Shown here piece by piece: positions 47,502 through 59,500 of a stretch of DNA of 64,000 bases; position 1 is the stretch's first letter, and the number at the start of each line of letters is the position of its first letter. The position numbers and the translations under genes were made by a program. The notes under the pieces are model-generated. The model had not been told where the DNA came from, did not search any database, and saw only the letters and a program-made list of their open reading frames with translations. The stretch lies in the NCBI GenBank assembly GCA_012931725.1, contig CM022948.1:91656215-91720214 (forward strand). Direction: 5' to 3'. Source of the DNA: Litsea cubeba. Lineage: Eukaryota > Streptophyta > Magnoliopsida > Laurales > Lauraceae.

Positions 47502-50500
47502 AGAACCTGAGAAGTATATACAGAAGGCATTCCTGGTGATTTCCTGAAAGATTCCCAACATAAAGATGCTGATAGAGTTAGAAACGCAGGGAGAAAAAAA
47601 ATTGTCCTGATGTAGTGATCTTGATCTGCATGAGTGGGCCCCACCAGAAAACTCCAGTTATGCTCAGAAATGTCTGATGACAAGAAAAAAGAGAGAAAAA
47701 AAAAAATCAGTTCCAGCAAGATCCTTCCAATAGCCTGTTAGATGATCTTAATCTTGGTGCCAGAGCTCTTAGGTGGGAAGTGAACCCCACCAGATAAGAA
47801 TCAACAGATGCCCGGAGACAATCAACACCATGAGAGATTGTTGAAAGAGCTCAGGGCTCTCTCTGATACCATGTAAAAGACAATGACAAGATAGAATAGA
47901 TCACAACAGACCCAATATTATGGTGATCTAAGGAAGATATGAAACTATGCTTCCTTCTTACATAATGCCGCCTCTTCACGGTCTAGATTACTAAACTAAG
48001 GACCCCACATGTACAATACAAGGTCCAAAGATACCATTCACGCCCTCTTCATTCTTTTATGTTTCAATGCACTCTCTTACTTTGTATTTATTTATTTATT
48101 TATTTTGAAAGGGTCTGAAGTTACCATGCATTTCCTCTTGATTCTTCTATGTTTTCATGCACACTCTTCGTAGATAATGTAGTATCTTCATGGTCTCGAT
48201 CGCTAAACAAAGGGTCTCGCATGTACAATACAAGATCTAAAGATACCATGCATGTCTTATTGATTCTTATATTTCTCCATGCACACTCCTACTTTCTATT
48301 TGTTTTGAAAGGGTTCATGAATAGACATCCCTGTAATACAGTGAAAACCTGTTGAGTTTCTCTTGCTATTTGATTTGGGAAGTGTGCAACTATTAACAGG
48401 TCTTTGTTTGCCTACTTCATTCACAGAGATATATGAAAATGATGCTACATTCTCTGTTAATGTCACTGGTACTAATTTGTCTGTTTTGTCTTTGTAGGAG
48501 GTGGTGGGCCTATCATGGGTGATTTATGGGCTTTAAAGGGTCTCATTGAAGAAGGTATAATTCCATTCTTTCCCATGTGAAGGAAACTGACACTTTGACT
48601 GCCTGTCTGGATTTTGCATCACCCATGGAAGTTTGAAAATATAATCATATTTCCATGCTTCATTATCAGGACATTGCTAACCCATCTGCACGTATCTAGT
48701 CTTGAACCTATGCACATGAACATGTCCTTACATGTGCCTTTTCCGGATGACCCAATCCACAATAGAACAGTGAACCTCCATGTCTGGCAGATAAGGGTAA
48801 TGGTCCACTTTCAATATATATGCAGTTCACCAGATAAGTGGACTAACCGATTTTTGGGACTGGGAATCTGAAAAGCACCGTGCAGCTTGGAGACTTTGAT
48901 CTTGCATGGTTGGCATGTTTGCTTGCATGTTGTGCAGGTAGCTGCAATTAGGATTAGCTAAGCTTCATTATCATTTGCTGGAATGACTTTCTCTGTCAAG
49001 TTTAGAATAACATAGTATCTTTCTTATGGAAGAGAACGAGACACCTGGGTGGACCCAATTGAAGCTTCCTGGTACACCTCCTTCTCCCCGCTGTGGCCAT
49101 ACAATAACGTCTGGAGGGCATTATGTAATGATCTCTGTGAATACTTTCTTCTTCTTCTTCTTCTTTTCTTGCATTACCTTATTTGGTACTCATATTTTCT
49201 CATCCAATATTATTGGGCTTTTTTTTTCTGTATAAAATGATTGTTTATGTTAGGAATTTTCCATTATACCATTCCAAAAGAGAATTGCGTTGTGATAAGC
49301 ATCCAAATTGTAAAATTTGCCAATAAGGTGTATCTATGTGCTGATGCTTGAATTGATTTTTATTGAAATCCTCTGATGGACTGGTGAGTTAAAAATCAAG
49401 AGACCATTCTATTTTTGCTCTCTGCTGCTCTAAGTTGTACAGGGATACCAACAGTACAGAGTGTCTAATCCGGTGAACTCCAAAAATAAAGTTGTGCATC
49501 TGTTACCTCCAAGCTCCAACAATGAAAATTTATCAATCTTAGTAAAACTCTGCCAATAAGGTGTAACTATATAGTTTGTACTCACTCAAATTGATTATTC
49601 TTGACATCCTCTAATGAAGTGACCATTCTATTATTGCTGTCTGGTGCTGTAAGTTATACAAGTTATGCCAGTACTGGTGGAAAAATAAAGTTTGTGGCTC
49701 TGTGACCTCCAACAATGAAAATTTATCGTTCCAACTATTGGGAAGTCCCACATCCCACATCGCCCAAGTCCTAAGTTGGACAGGGCTTCATATACCCTGT
49801 TTGGGCCTTCCACCTATCAGCTTAAGCTTTTGGGTTGGTACATGGTTTCTTACATGGTATCAAACCGGGTTTCGATCCCGTGATTCTTGTGTAGCCACGT
49901 GGCTCTTGTCGTTCTTGTCTAGCCCACATGGCAGACCCGTCCATGAAATCTGTTGGGCCTGCACGTGAGGGGAGTGTTGGGAAGTCTCACATCCCACATC
50001 GCCCAAGTCTAAGTTGGCTGGGACTTCATATACCCTGTTTGGGCCTTCCATCTATTAGCTTAAGCTTTTGGGTTGGTACATGGTTTCTTACACCAACAAT
50101 ATATTTTTTGGTGGATGACATGCTCTGATGTGTCAGGGCATGAATAGTATCCTGCTGGACCAATTCAAAAAAAGTGCAGCTTGTAATTTGTATTATGGAC
50201 TGTTGAGTTACCATTGTGGATAGTGGATTATCCAATAGTCTCCCGGATGTCATAGCAGATTCTATCATTTTATCTTTGGCCTATAAATAAACAATTAAAA
50301 GAACAACATAACAATGGTCTAGAAAATTGGACAATGGACAAAAAACAGACGACAAGGATTTGCTCAATCAGGAAGGTTATTTGGGGCAGTATCCACACTG
50401 AGGCTTCATCAGATCAAGAATCAGGATCATATCATAGTTTTAATTGTGTCATGATTTACTATGATATGTAATACCATGTGAACAAAAAATCCACTTATAT

Positions 50501-53500
50501 TAATAATTTTTAACAAGTTTCTTGGGTTATAATGGCTCTGGTAATTATAGCTACTACGAGGCATATGTATGACTGCACTGTCATACTTTTAACATTGAAC
50601 ATTTTTGTTGAAATGAGCTAACACAATTCCTATGAAAAATATACAGTTATTTTGTGTTGAGTTTTGATAAAATTGAAGATCCAGAAACTGTGTAAGCAGA
50701 AAGGGGAGAGGGAAATAGTGAATTTGATTTCCTCGGTGAACTATGAGAAAAATGGTGGCGAGGAGGGGTTGTAATAGTGAATCAATGATTTTTTTTTTTT
50801 TTTGGAATGCTCAAGGGTTTGGAGCTTTAGCTAAGTGGGCTGTTGTCAAGGGAGTTACGAAAATGATAAAAGCTGATATTATTCTTCTTCAGAATACCAA
50901 GATTAATGATTTGAGGATATCATTGATAAGGTCCATTTTCCTTGAAGTGGACTTCTTTGGATGGCTAAACTGGCTTTTGGTTCTTTGGGAAGGTTGATCT
51001 TAAAAAATATGATGGGTGGGAATGCGTCTGATTTTTGAAGATGTTGGGAGGAATGTTTGTGGAAGCTTCTCTTCTGATATATTTTTATCCATTTTACTGA
51101 AATCTGTTACCCTTTCAAATAAATGAATAAATAAATAAAAACTGTTTGCATGCTCATGTCAACACCATTTACAGCAAAATCATTTTGTGAAAATTTCTTG
51201 ACTGAAGTTATTATTTTAAGGAACTGAAATCGTGTTTGTGGTGGTGCTGCAGCTTTAATTAATTAGCAAATGGTTTGTTTTAGCAGATCCATAATTCACT
51301 GCCCTGAAGCTGCTTTGTCCTTTTATTCTATTTTGCTATCTGTATTTATGTTGTTACCTGCTTTTTGATGGAACATTCTCTTATTACATGTGTTTGCAGC
51401 TTCTATTATTTGGTGGCCATGGCACTGGTGGTTGGTTGAGTCGATATGATGTGTACCACAATGACTGTATTGTTTTGGACAGAGGTTTGCAACTAATGAT
51501 GAATTCCAACTTCCATGACATCCTTAAACTACTGCTTTAATTTTATCATTAATCCAGGCTGTGGAATCAAAACAAATGATTCCGTTTCAGTTGGTTTCTG
51601 TCAGTTTTGGTTGTTTCTCTTCAGTTCCTTACTTCGATTCAACAATCTGCATGTTACTCTTCCCTCTTTTTTGACTGACTATGTTTGTTTTGGGTGGCTA
51701 GCATCAAGATATTTCAAAGATTTGTTTATTATTAAGGATTCAGCCGTTCAGTATGTGCTATCCTTTTTTTTTTTTATATTTTGACTGGTAATGTGTGCTA
51801 TCCATTCAGAAAATTATTCCCAAAAATAAGGAAAGAGAAAAGCATCCAAACGCATCCATTTAGTAAATGGTCTAGATCTGACTAATCAAAAATTCATAAC
51901 TATCAAGCAGATCACTCATATATGCTGTTTGAGAACAGTAAGGTCCAGATATGAAATCTACAGATTGGAGTGTACTGCCAATTGCTACATTTTTTCCCCA
52001 TTACCTGTCCATTAGATGGCCTATTAGTATTTGTTTAATTTTTGGCTGAAATTGACTTGCACGTTCACCTTACAAGGTCCATGACATTTCCAGAATGATA
52101 CTTGATGCAAAATGGATCGGCCATCTTTGTAAATCTTTTATAGACGCTTGTCTTGTAATGGATCAGCCTCTTTTCGGGGCAAGTTGGGCTTGTTTGGGTT
52201 GCTGGATGCCTATTAGTATTTGTTTAATTTTTGGCTGAAACTGACTTGCACGTTCAGCTTACAAGGTCCATGACATTTCCAGAATGATACTTGATGCAAA
52301 ATGGATTGGCCATCTTTGTAAATCTTTTTATAGACACTCGTCTTGTAATGGATCAGCCTCTTTTGGGGGCAAGTTAGGCTTGTTTGGGTTGCTGGAACTC
52401 TGGAGTGAGGATTTCTCAGGATTCCAAGAAATCTAATATCCTCAAATCCAAGAACCAAAGATATCCTGCTGTGGAAAAATGATATTTGGATAATGGCTAA
52501 GAAGAATAATAGAGTGATAGTTTGGCTCAAAAGTTGTTATACTGTTGAATAGTGGATTGCTTATGAAGAAAATTCCTTGTTCCTGTAGATATATTTTATC
52601 TAGTTGTAAACTCTGTAAAAGCAAAATTCATCCCATTCCCTCACATAATGACATTACCACTGATTGTTTTGACTTAATCCACATGTGTGTTTTGGGCATT
52701 GTGCCTGCCATTTCACATTCCCATTACAAATATTGTTACATTCATAGATGATTACAACATATTTACTTGAGTTCACTTCTTACATGCCAAATTTGAGGTT
52801 TTTGATGCCTTTAATTTTGCACTCAAGACTCGGGGAATATGTTGATCAACCTTTCTCGACTCTTTACAATGTAAGGCCATCATTTCTCAATGATCCTGTC
52901 CTTGCACTTCTCAGCAAAGCGGAATGTCTAAAAGGAAAAAACTGAAAATTGTCATCTTCTTGATGTTGTACTAATCTTGAGTCTTTTGTTCTATCGAACT
53001 TCTGGGTCGAAGCCGTTTCAACTGTGCTGTACATCTCATTAATCATCTCCCTTCTCCCAAGCTTTGTGGGGTGGACGGTCTTGTTGTTGGAGTGTTAAGT
53101 TCTTGCTTATGGAATGAATCCATGAGGTAGGGAGGGTATTCGAAGAAAGGGTAGATTTCAATTGGAGGCTAGGAATAGGGTCAGATTCTGGTATGATTTT
53201 TGGATGGGTGTATGTTTTTTTGCACAGATTGTTTCCCATGTTTAATGGGTATTGTCACTATTGTGTGTTTAGTCAAGGACTGTCATGAGTGGGTGGGGGA
53301 TAATTTATCATGGAAAAGTGTTGTTTGAAGGGTTCTTGTCTAAGTATGAGGAGCCCAAGTATGTGTCTCTGTCAGTTTATTATCTTAGTTCCTTTTCCCC
53401 CCTTACTTTTCCACAGGAATGGGGCGGACATATTCATATATACAAGCCTTACTCTTCCAACAACTTCTCACCCAACTCACTCCTTAAGCATTTTGGCTCC

Positions 53501-56500
53501 CAGACCCCATTGTCTCTCTACTAGTTCACTGGTCTAGTTGCACTTGGCCCTACCTAGCACTTCTGTTGGTTTTTCTTAGCAGGCACAATAATGATGGTTG
53601 TTCTTAGCGGGCAAAATAATGATGGTTGAAAATCTGAAAAAGATAAGTATCGACTTAGATTCCATTTCAAATAGTTGCTCACTGTGTCATAAGGAGCAAG
53701 AGGCAATTCCTCGCCTACTCTTGTTTTGCGAATTCTCTCATTCCATTTGAACTTACTTCCTCAAGCTTTGTGGTGTTCAAACTCCATTAGGAGAGCAGCA
53801 AATTCTTGGTAGATATCTTCTTTTTTGGTTGTGGTTTCACCATAGGAGAATCCTCCTTTTCACTACCCTCTAGTCCATTTGGAAGGAGAGGAACTATTGC
53901 ATATTTATTTCTTCTGAGAAGTTAATGATTTATTTCTTTTGTAAATCTTTGGTGTTGCGACTGGATCCTTGTGGGAAAGCAATCTTTTTTTTTTTTTTTT
54001 TCTTTTTGGTAGAAGTGGGAAAGCAATCTTAAAGGTGTCAAAAGTAATGGATTTTATGTTCAATTGTGAAACGTGCTAGAGCTGTAATGTGAGACAACAG
54101 AAGTGGATTGTTGGTTAGTCTACTTTCTCCTCGATGTGTTAAAGTTTAACGTGGATGGAGTGACAAGAGGGAACCTAGGGGTTGTAGGAATTATGAGAGT
54201 CCTTCACAAAGCTAGTCTGGAGATCCTAGTGACGTTTTCCTCCCAATTGGAGTAAAGGACTCAAATCTACCTGAGGTGGTTGCTATTAATCAGCATTGAA
54301 ATCTTCAAGCATTTTTTCTCATCCCAGCTAATAGAGGAGAGTGAATGATTGGATGTGATTGCTTGAGTGTCTTCTCTGGAGCTGGATAGGTGTCCTCGGA
54401 AGTTCTAGTTCATTCTTAATGTGATTTCATTTCTTTCCTTGGTGCTGGACGTGGTGTTTGTTCATATTGGTGGAGAAGATAAGGAGTTGGTGGACTCTCA
54501 TGAGTCTTGAGGAACAAGGGGTAGATAGAGATAGTATATTTATTGGGTCATTGCTGTAATTGTGCAGTTTCTTTTTTCCCCCTTCTCTCTTCTTTGCTTT
54601 GGTTGGTTGTTGTAAGTGAGTATAGTGCTTTTATGCTGCCCCTTTCTGTTTGATCAGTAATCCCTGATTGGGAAAAAGGAAAAAAAAGTATCAATTATGT
54701 TTGTGATTTAAATTTACATTCTGGAATTTTGAAATTCAATTTCTACAAGAATAGTGATTTCTTTATTTTTCCCTTCTGTTAATTTTACAAAGGATATCTC
54801 CATGGTTAACAGTTAGAACTTTTGTTTTGCAAAAAAAAAAAAAATTGTACTTATAAATTTTCATTTTTTCTGTATTTTTTTTTAACCTTGTCAAATGCTT
54901 TAATGCCATCTTTGCGCCTACGTTCCTTGATTTCTAACTAATAACATGATCCCATCCCTGGTCTTTAAATGTAATTTGAGCCAATTTATAAATGATGATA
55001 TGATTTGTGTTTAGTATGTCATTTTTTTTTTTTTGCAATAATATGCCTTAGTATGTCCCTTTTATTTTCAGTTTCTGTGCAATGGAAGCGATTACCTACA
55101 AGCGATGAACCACCTCCAGCTCGAGCATATCATTCTATGACTTCCATTGGTTCACGCTATTTGTTGTTTGGGGGCTTTGACGGAAAATCAACGTTTGGTG
55201 ATTTATGGTGGTTGGTTCCGGAAGGTATTCTTTTATCTAAATGCATTTAACACATTCAACTATAGCAAATTCTCTAGAGCACCCCCTTTTTTAGCATCCT
55301 CTTTTTCTTTTTCTTTTTTTTAGTTTTCATATAGGGGCTCACCTGTCAATTCAATTGATTCACAGACGCTTAACCCCCCTTGAAATGTCACTGGTCCTAA
55401 TTTGATACTAATCCAAACATCAGTCACCATTGGAGTTTACCATAAGTTTGCACAATTTATAGCCATTAAACTTTGAGGACTGAAACTAAAAAACTGACTG
55501 AATATCTCACCAAATTAGAATTATGTTTTGGCAGCAAGGAAACCAGCGTCACAGTAGGTAGGAGTAGGATATTGCTATACCTTCTCCCAACCAATTTTTG
55601 TGTAGTTTTGTATAGGCCAGTAGTAGTCTTTATGCTCTATGGGTAGTAATAGTCTTCTCTGGGTATGTCTCTTATTGTCTCTATGGGTAGTAATAGTCTT
55701 CTCTGGGTATGTCTCTTATTGTCTTTTGTTTTGCCTGTTATAAACCTCTCTTTACAGTGTGAAAAAAAAAATTAACGTCCACCAACCTTTGGTTGAAAAG
55801 TGATAGAGACAGGATATCATGTAACCACACTTTGCAAATATATTCAGAAGAATCACAATGTGAGATACTTCCAGATTTAAACACAACCTTAATCTCATTC
55901 ATGGAGTTCCTTAATTTCCTATGATACTTCCAGATTTAAACACAACCTTAATCTCATTCATGGAGTTCCTTAATTTCCAAAAATCCATCCAGAACACATA
56001 GCTTTTAGGGCATGTTTGGTAATGGGAGAGGAATCTCCACTTTGGAGGATTCCTTGGTTCCCCCTTGGAACCAGGCTATCCTCAGTGAGGATTTCTAAGG
56101 GGAGGAATCACGACATTCCACTTTTGGCTAGCATAGCAGAATCACGCCATTTACACTATACTACATCAAACGGTTCACTGTTTTTCTCACATTTCTTAAA
56201 ATCCATGAGGAAAGAAGACATGAAAATTGACCCCCTGGCCCTTTTCAGCCTTCCAAAGGAGTTGAACGGTTCAGATCTTGAATTAGGGGCCCACAGAAGT
56301 CCACAAAATTTGATTCAACAGTCTGGAACTTTTCACAAGTTTCTCAAAATCTGTGACAAATCAATGGCTGAAATTTGACCCTGTAGCTGCTTTTGGCCTT
56401 CTAAAGAGGATGAATGGTTTGGATCGTGATTTAGGGGCCCACAGCAATTGAAAAATTGAAAAAAAGGACTGGCTGAAATGCACGTTTTTACACTATAACA

Positions 56501-59500
56501 GTACTGTATGCATCCAAGGGTTTCAGATTTTTTCGCAATTTTCTCAACATCCACAATGAATCAAGTTTCAGCCTTCCAAAGAAGGTGAATGACTCGGATC
56601 GTTGGTTAGGGGCCCATAGAAGTCCATAAAATTTGATCTAATGGTCTTGAGTTTTCACAAATTTCTCAAAATCCGTGAGGAATCAATGGCTGAAATTTGA
56701 TCCCTTAGCCTTTTGGCCTTATGAAGAAATTAAATAGTTCAGATCGTGATTTAGAGGGCCACAGGAATGAAAAAAAAAAAATCAGCTCAAAAAGGACATG
56801 TAGGCGGAAAGGCTAAGGGGGTACTGACCGTCAAAATAACCTTTCCATTTTTTGGGGGTTTGGGGGGAAAGGGGGTACTGACCGCCAAAATACTTGGATT
56901 TGTGGATTTTGGAAATTTGCTTTCTTTGCTCCCAGCGCAAGCTCCTAACGTGGGTTTTCCCTAAAATGCAGAAAATGGGAGTGCAATGCAGATTTTTACT
57001 AAAAGCGCCCTTAGTCCAAAAGAAGTGCTTGCTGGAAATAGCCCATCTCCATGAATGAGGAGGGTTAGGGTTAGCATGTGTGTGTGTGTGTGTTTTTTTT
57101 TTTGGCAGAGGAGAGTGGAAACAGATTGCAGGGGTACCTGCAGCAAATTTTTAGAGAGAGAGAAAATCTTGGGTGGAGATTGAGGCTTTTTTTAGGGTCA
57201 GGGTCTTCTGTAGTAGAGAGAGAGAGCATTTCAGATTCGGTCGCGGGGGGAGGGTAACCTGATCGGAGAGTTGGATTGACAGATCGGAAATCTCCTTTGC
57301 TTGCTTCTTTTCTTGTTCTTTCTCTTTTCCTTCTTTTTTATCCTCTCATTTCTCTCCCTCTTCCTCATTTCCTTCTCCCTCTCCCATTTCTTTCCTATTT
57401 TGGGGTTTCAAGAGAGAAAACATATCAGGGCCGTTGGATCTATCCATGCAACCCAACGGCCCCCTTTTAAAAGTTGTGCAAAGTCTTATGGCTGAGTCCA
57501 CAGGGCAGGGATTCCGTATATGTATAGAGAGCTGCTACCTGCACACTACATTTGACTCAACCCACACTGCATTTGTTTAAAAAAAATAAAAATTCCTAAA
57601 CTACCCCTCCCTCTCCTTCCCTCTCTCCCCCTCTCCCTCCTCCGGCCACCTGCGCCAACCCCGCCGCCGCCCTGCGCCGACCCCAGCCCAATCTCCCTCT
57701 CTCCCTCCTTCTCTCCCCTTCCCCGCCCTCATCACTCTCCCCTTCCCCACCCCATCCCGCTCCCCATCACCGTTACCAACAACAACAGTTCAAAACGCAG
57801 AGAAAGAGAGAGAGAGAGGTTACAGCTGCTAGATACACGAGGCTTTCCGTGTATGCCGATGGCGAGGAAGTACTCGGTGCCGTGGAAGAAGACGATGGCG
57901 GCGAGGAACTGTGCGAGCTGCTTGCAGGCGTTCGGCGTCACAGGGCCGAACAAATCGAGTTTGTTCGGCCCTATGTGGCCGAACAAATCAGATTCGACGA
58001 GTTTTCATGTTCAATGTGATTCGTTCGGCCATCGGCCACATAGGGCCGAACAAACTCTTTTTGTTCGGCTTCGTGTGGCTGAACAAACTCGATTTGTTCG
58101 GCCCTGCGTCGCCGAACAAACTCGATTTGAGCCCGAATCAAAATGGCAGAAAAACACTAGAAATGTTGAGCTTCCTTTGACTATTGAGAAGGAGAGGGAG
58201 AGAGGAAGGGGAGAAGGTGGGCGGGCAGCGGTCGACGACGAGCAGGGAGAGGGAAATAGAGAGGGAGAAGGAGAGGAAGAGGGAGAAGGAGAGAGGGCGG
58301 CGACGGGAAGGGTTTAGGGTTTAGCAGGGAGAGGGAAAGAGAGGGAGAAGGAGAGGAGAGGAAGAGGAGAGGAAGGGGAGATGTGGGCGGGCGACGGGTG
58401 ACGGATGGTTGCTGGCGACGAGCAGGGAGAGAGAGGGAAGGAGAGAGGAGGGGTAGTTTAGGAATTATTAAAAAAAAAATACAGTGGGTAGAGAGTAGAA
58501 TGTAGTGTGTAGATAGCCTGACTCATATGTATATAGTAAAACTTGAGTTTTTACAAAAGCCCTTATATTGTCTTGAAATTACAGAAGTAGTCTGTAGTTT
58601 CCCAAATTACTGATTTGATTTCCAACAAAAATAGCGTATTTGTCGTGCTTATGCACGTTTTTTCATGGAAGTACAATGTAGTGGCCAATATTTGAAACCA
58701 TGGACCCAACCCCGAATTTCTATCCACACTTTTGCCCCTCGGAGGCATGATTTTACACCTTTACAATGCTCTGACTGCTGTCCTTGATCAATTTGCTAGC
58801 TTTCTGGCATTAACCATGACAGTACATTTGAGACTCATCTTCAATAAATTTCACCCCTCCTGGTCAAGGGATTATTTGTATTTTCTAACCTGTTATTTAT
58901 GAAAATCATACCAGCTCAATATTGGTTTTATCATGATATTATCATGAAACATTTTTATTATGTTGAAAATTTGAAAATATTGCAATTTCCCCCCTTTCCT
59001 GTTGTTTCACAATTTTTGTTCTGAAATATTGCATACTTGTTAAAAATCGTCAAATATAAATATATATATGTATATATGACTAACTTCCATGTTATTAGTG
59101 TTTTTTCTTTGAACATAATGAATCAACTCTTCTTATCCATTTCAACTTTAGCATTGGGATTCAGCTCCAGGGTTTACAAATTAGATTGCATCTGGCCTAT
59201 TCCCTTCTAGCATTTTCATGTACCAAAAATGTGAGTAATGTCAATATGAATATTTTAGCAGTATGGAGCCATGAATTTGATACAGGGAGGTAATTGGGAA
59301 CTAACGACATTTGGTGGGGAAGTGTTTTTTCTACATTTTGAAGTCATTATTAGCGCAATTAGCTGATATGGATTTGTAGTGAAATTTGAGACGCAAGTTT
59401 TTTTGTCTTTCATTTTAATTTCCTTACCACATTGAAGGCATGGAAGAAGTAAAACTGCTCCATTCTTGTAAGGGTACAGCCAAACCTGTCTCAATGCAGT

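Larger units (their letters stand above)
57527..58524. mobile_element. Mutator-type non-autonomous element (Pack-MULE), 998 bp
   Basis: Inverted ends of about 80 bp: the left arm has CACACTACATT, CCCACACTG and AATTCCTAAACTACCCCTCC. The right arm carries the same words reverse-complemented in the same order. Perfect 9-bp direct repeats ATATGTATA flank it (57518-57526 and 58525-58533), the classical Mutator TSD length. The interior is GC-rich, unlike the surrounding intron. It contains an antisense piece of a host-like gene (57800-57935), an inverted GTTCGGCC array and purine-rich GGGAGAGAG sequence. It lies in kelch intron 11. Confidence 0.85.

Noticed and set aside
57853..58317. 154-codon open frame with repeated PNK / AEQTRF words and an acidic tail
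   Set aside because: It is a translation of the inverted GTTCGGCC array and a purine-rich tract inside the Mutator-type element. The real coding trace is the ICMT piece on the other strand.
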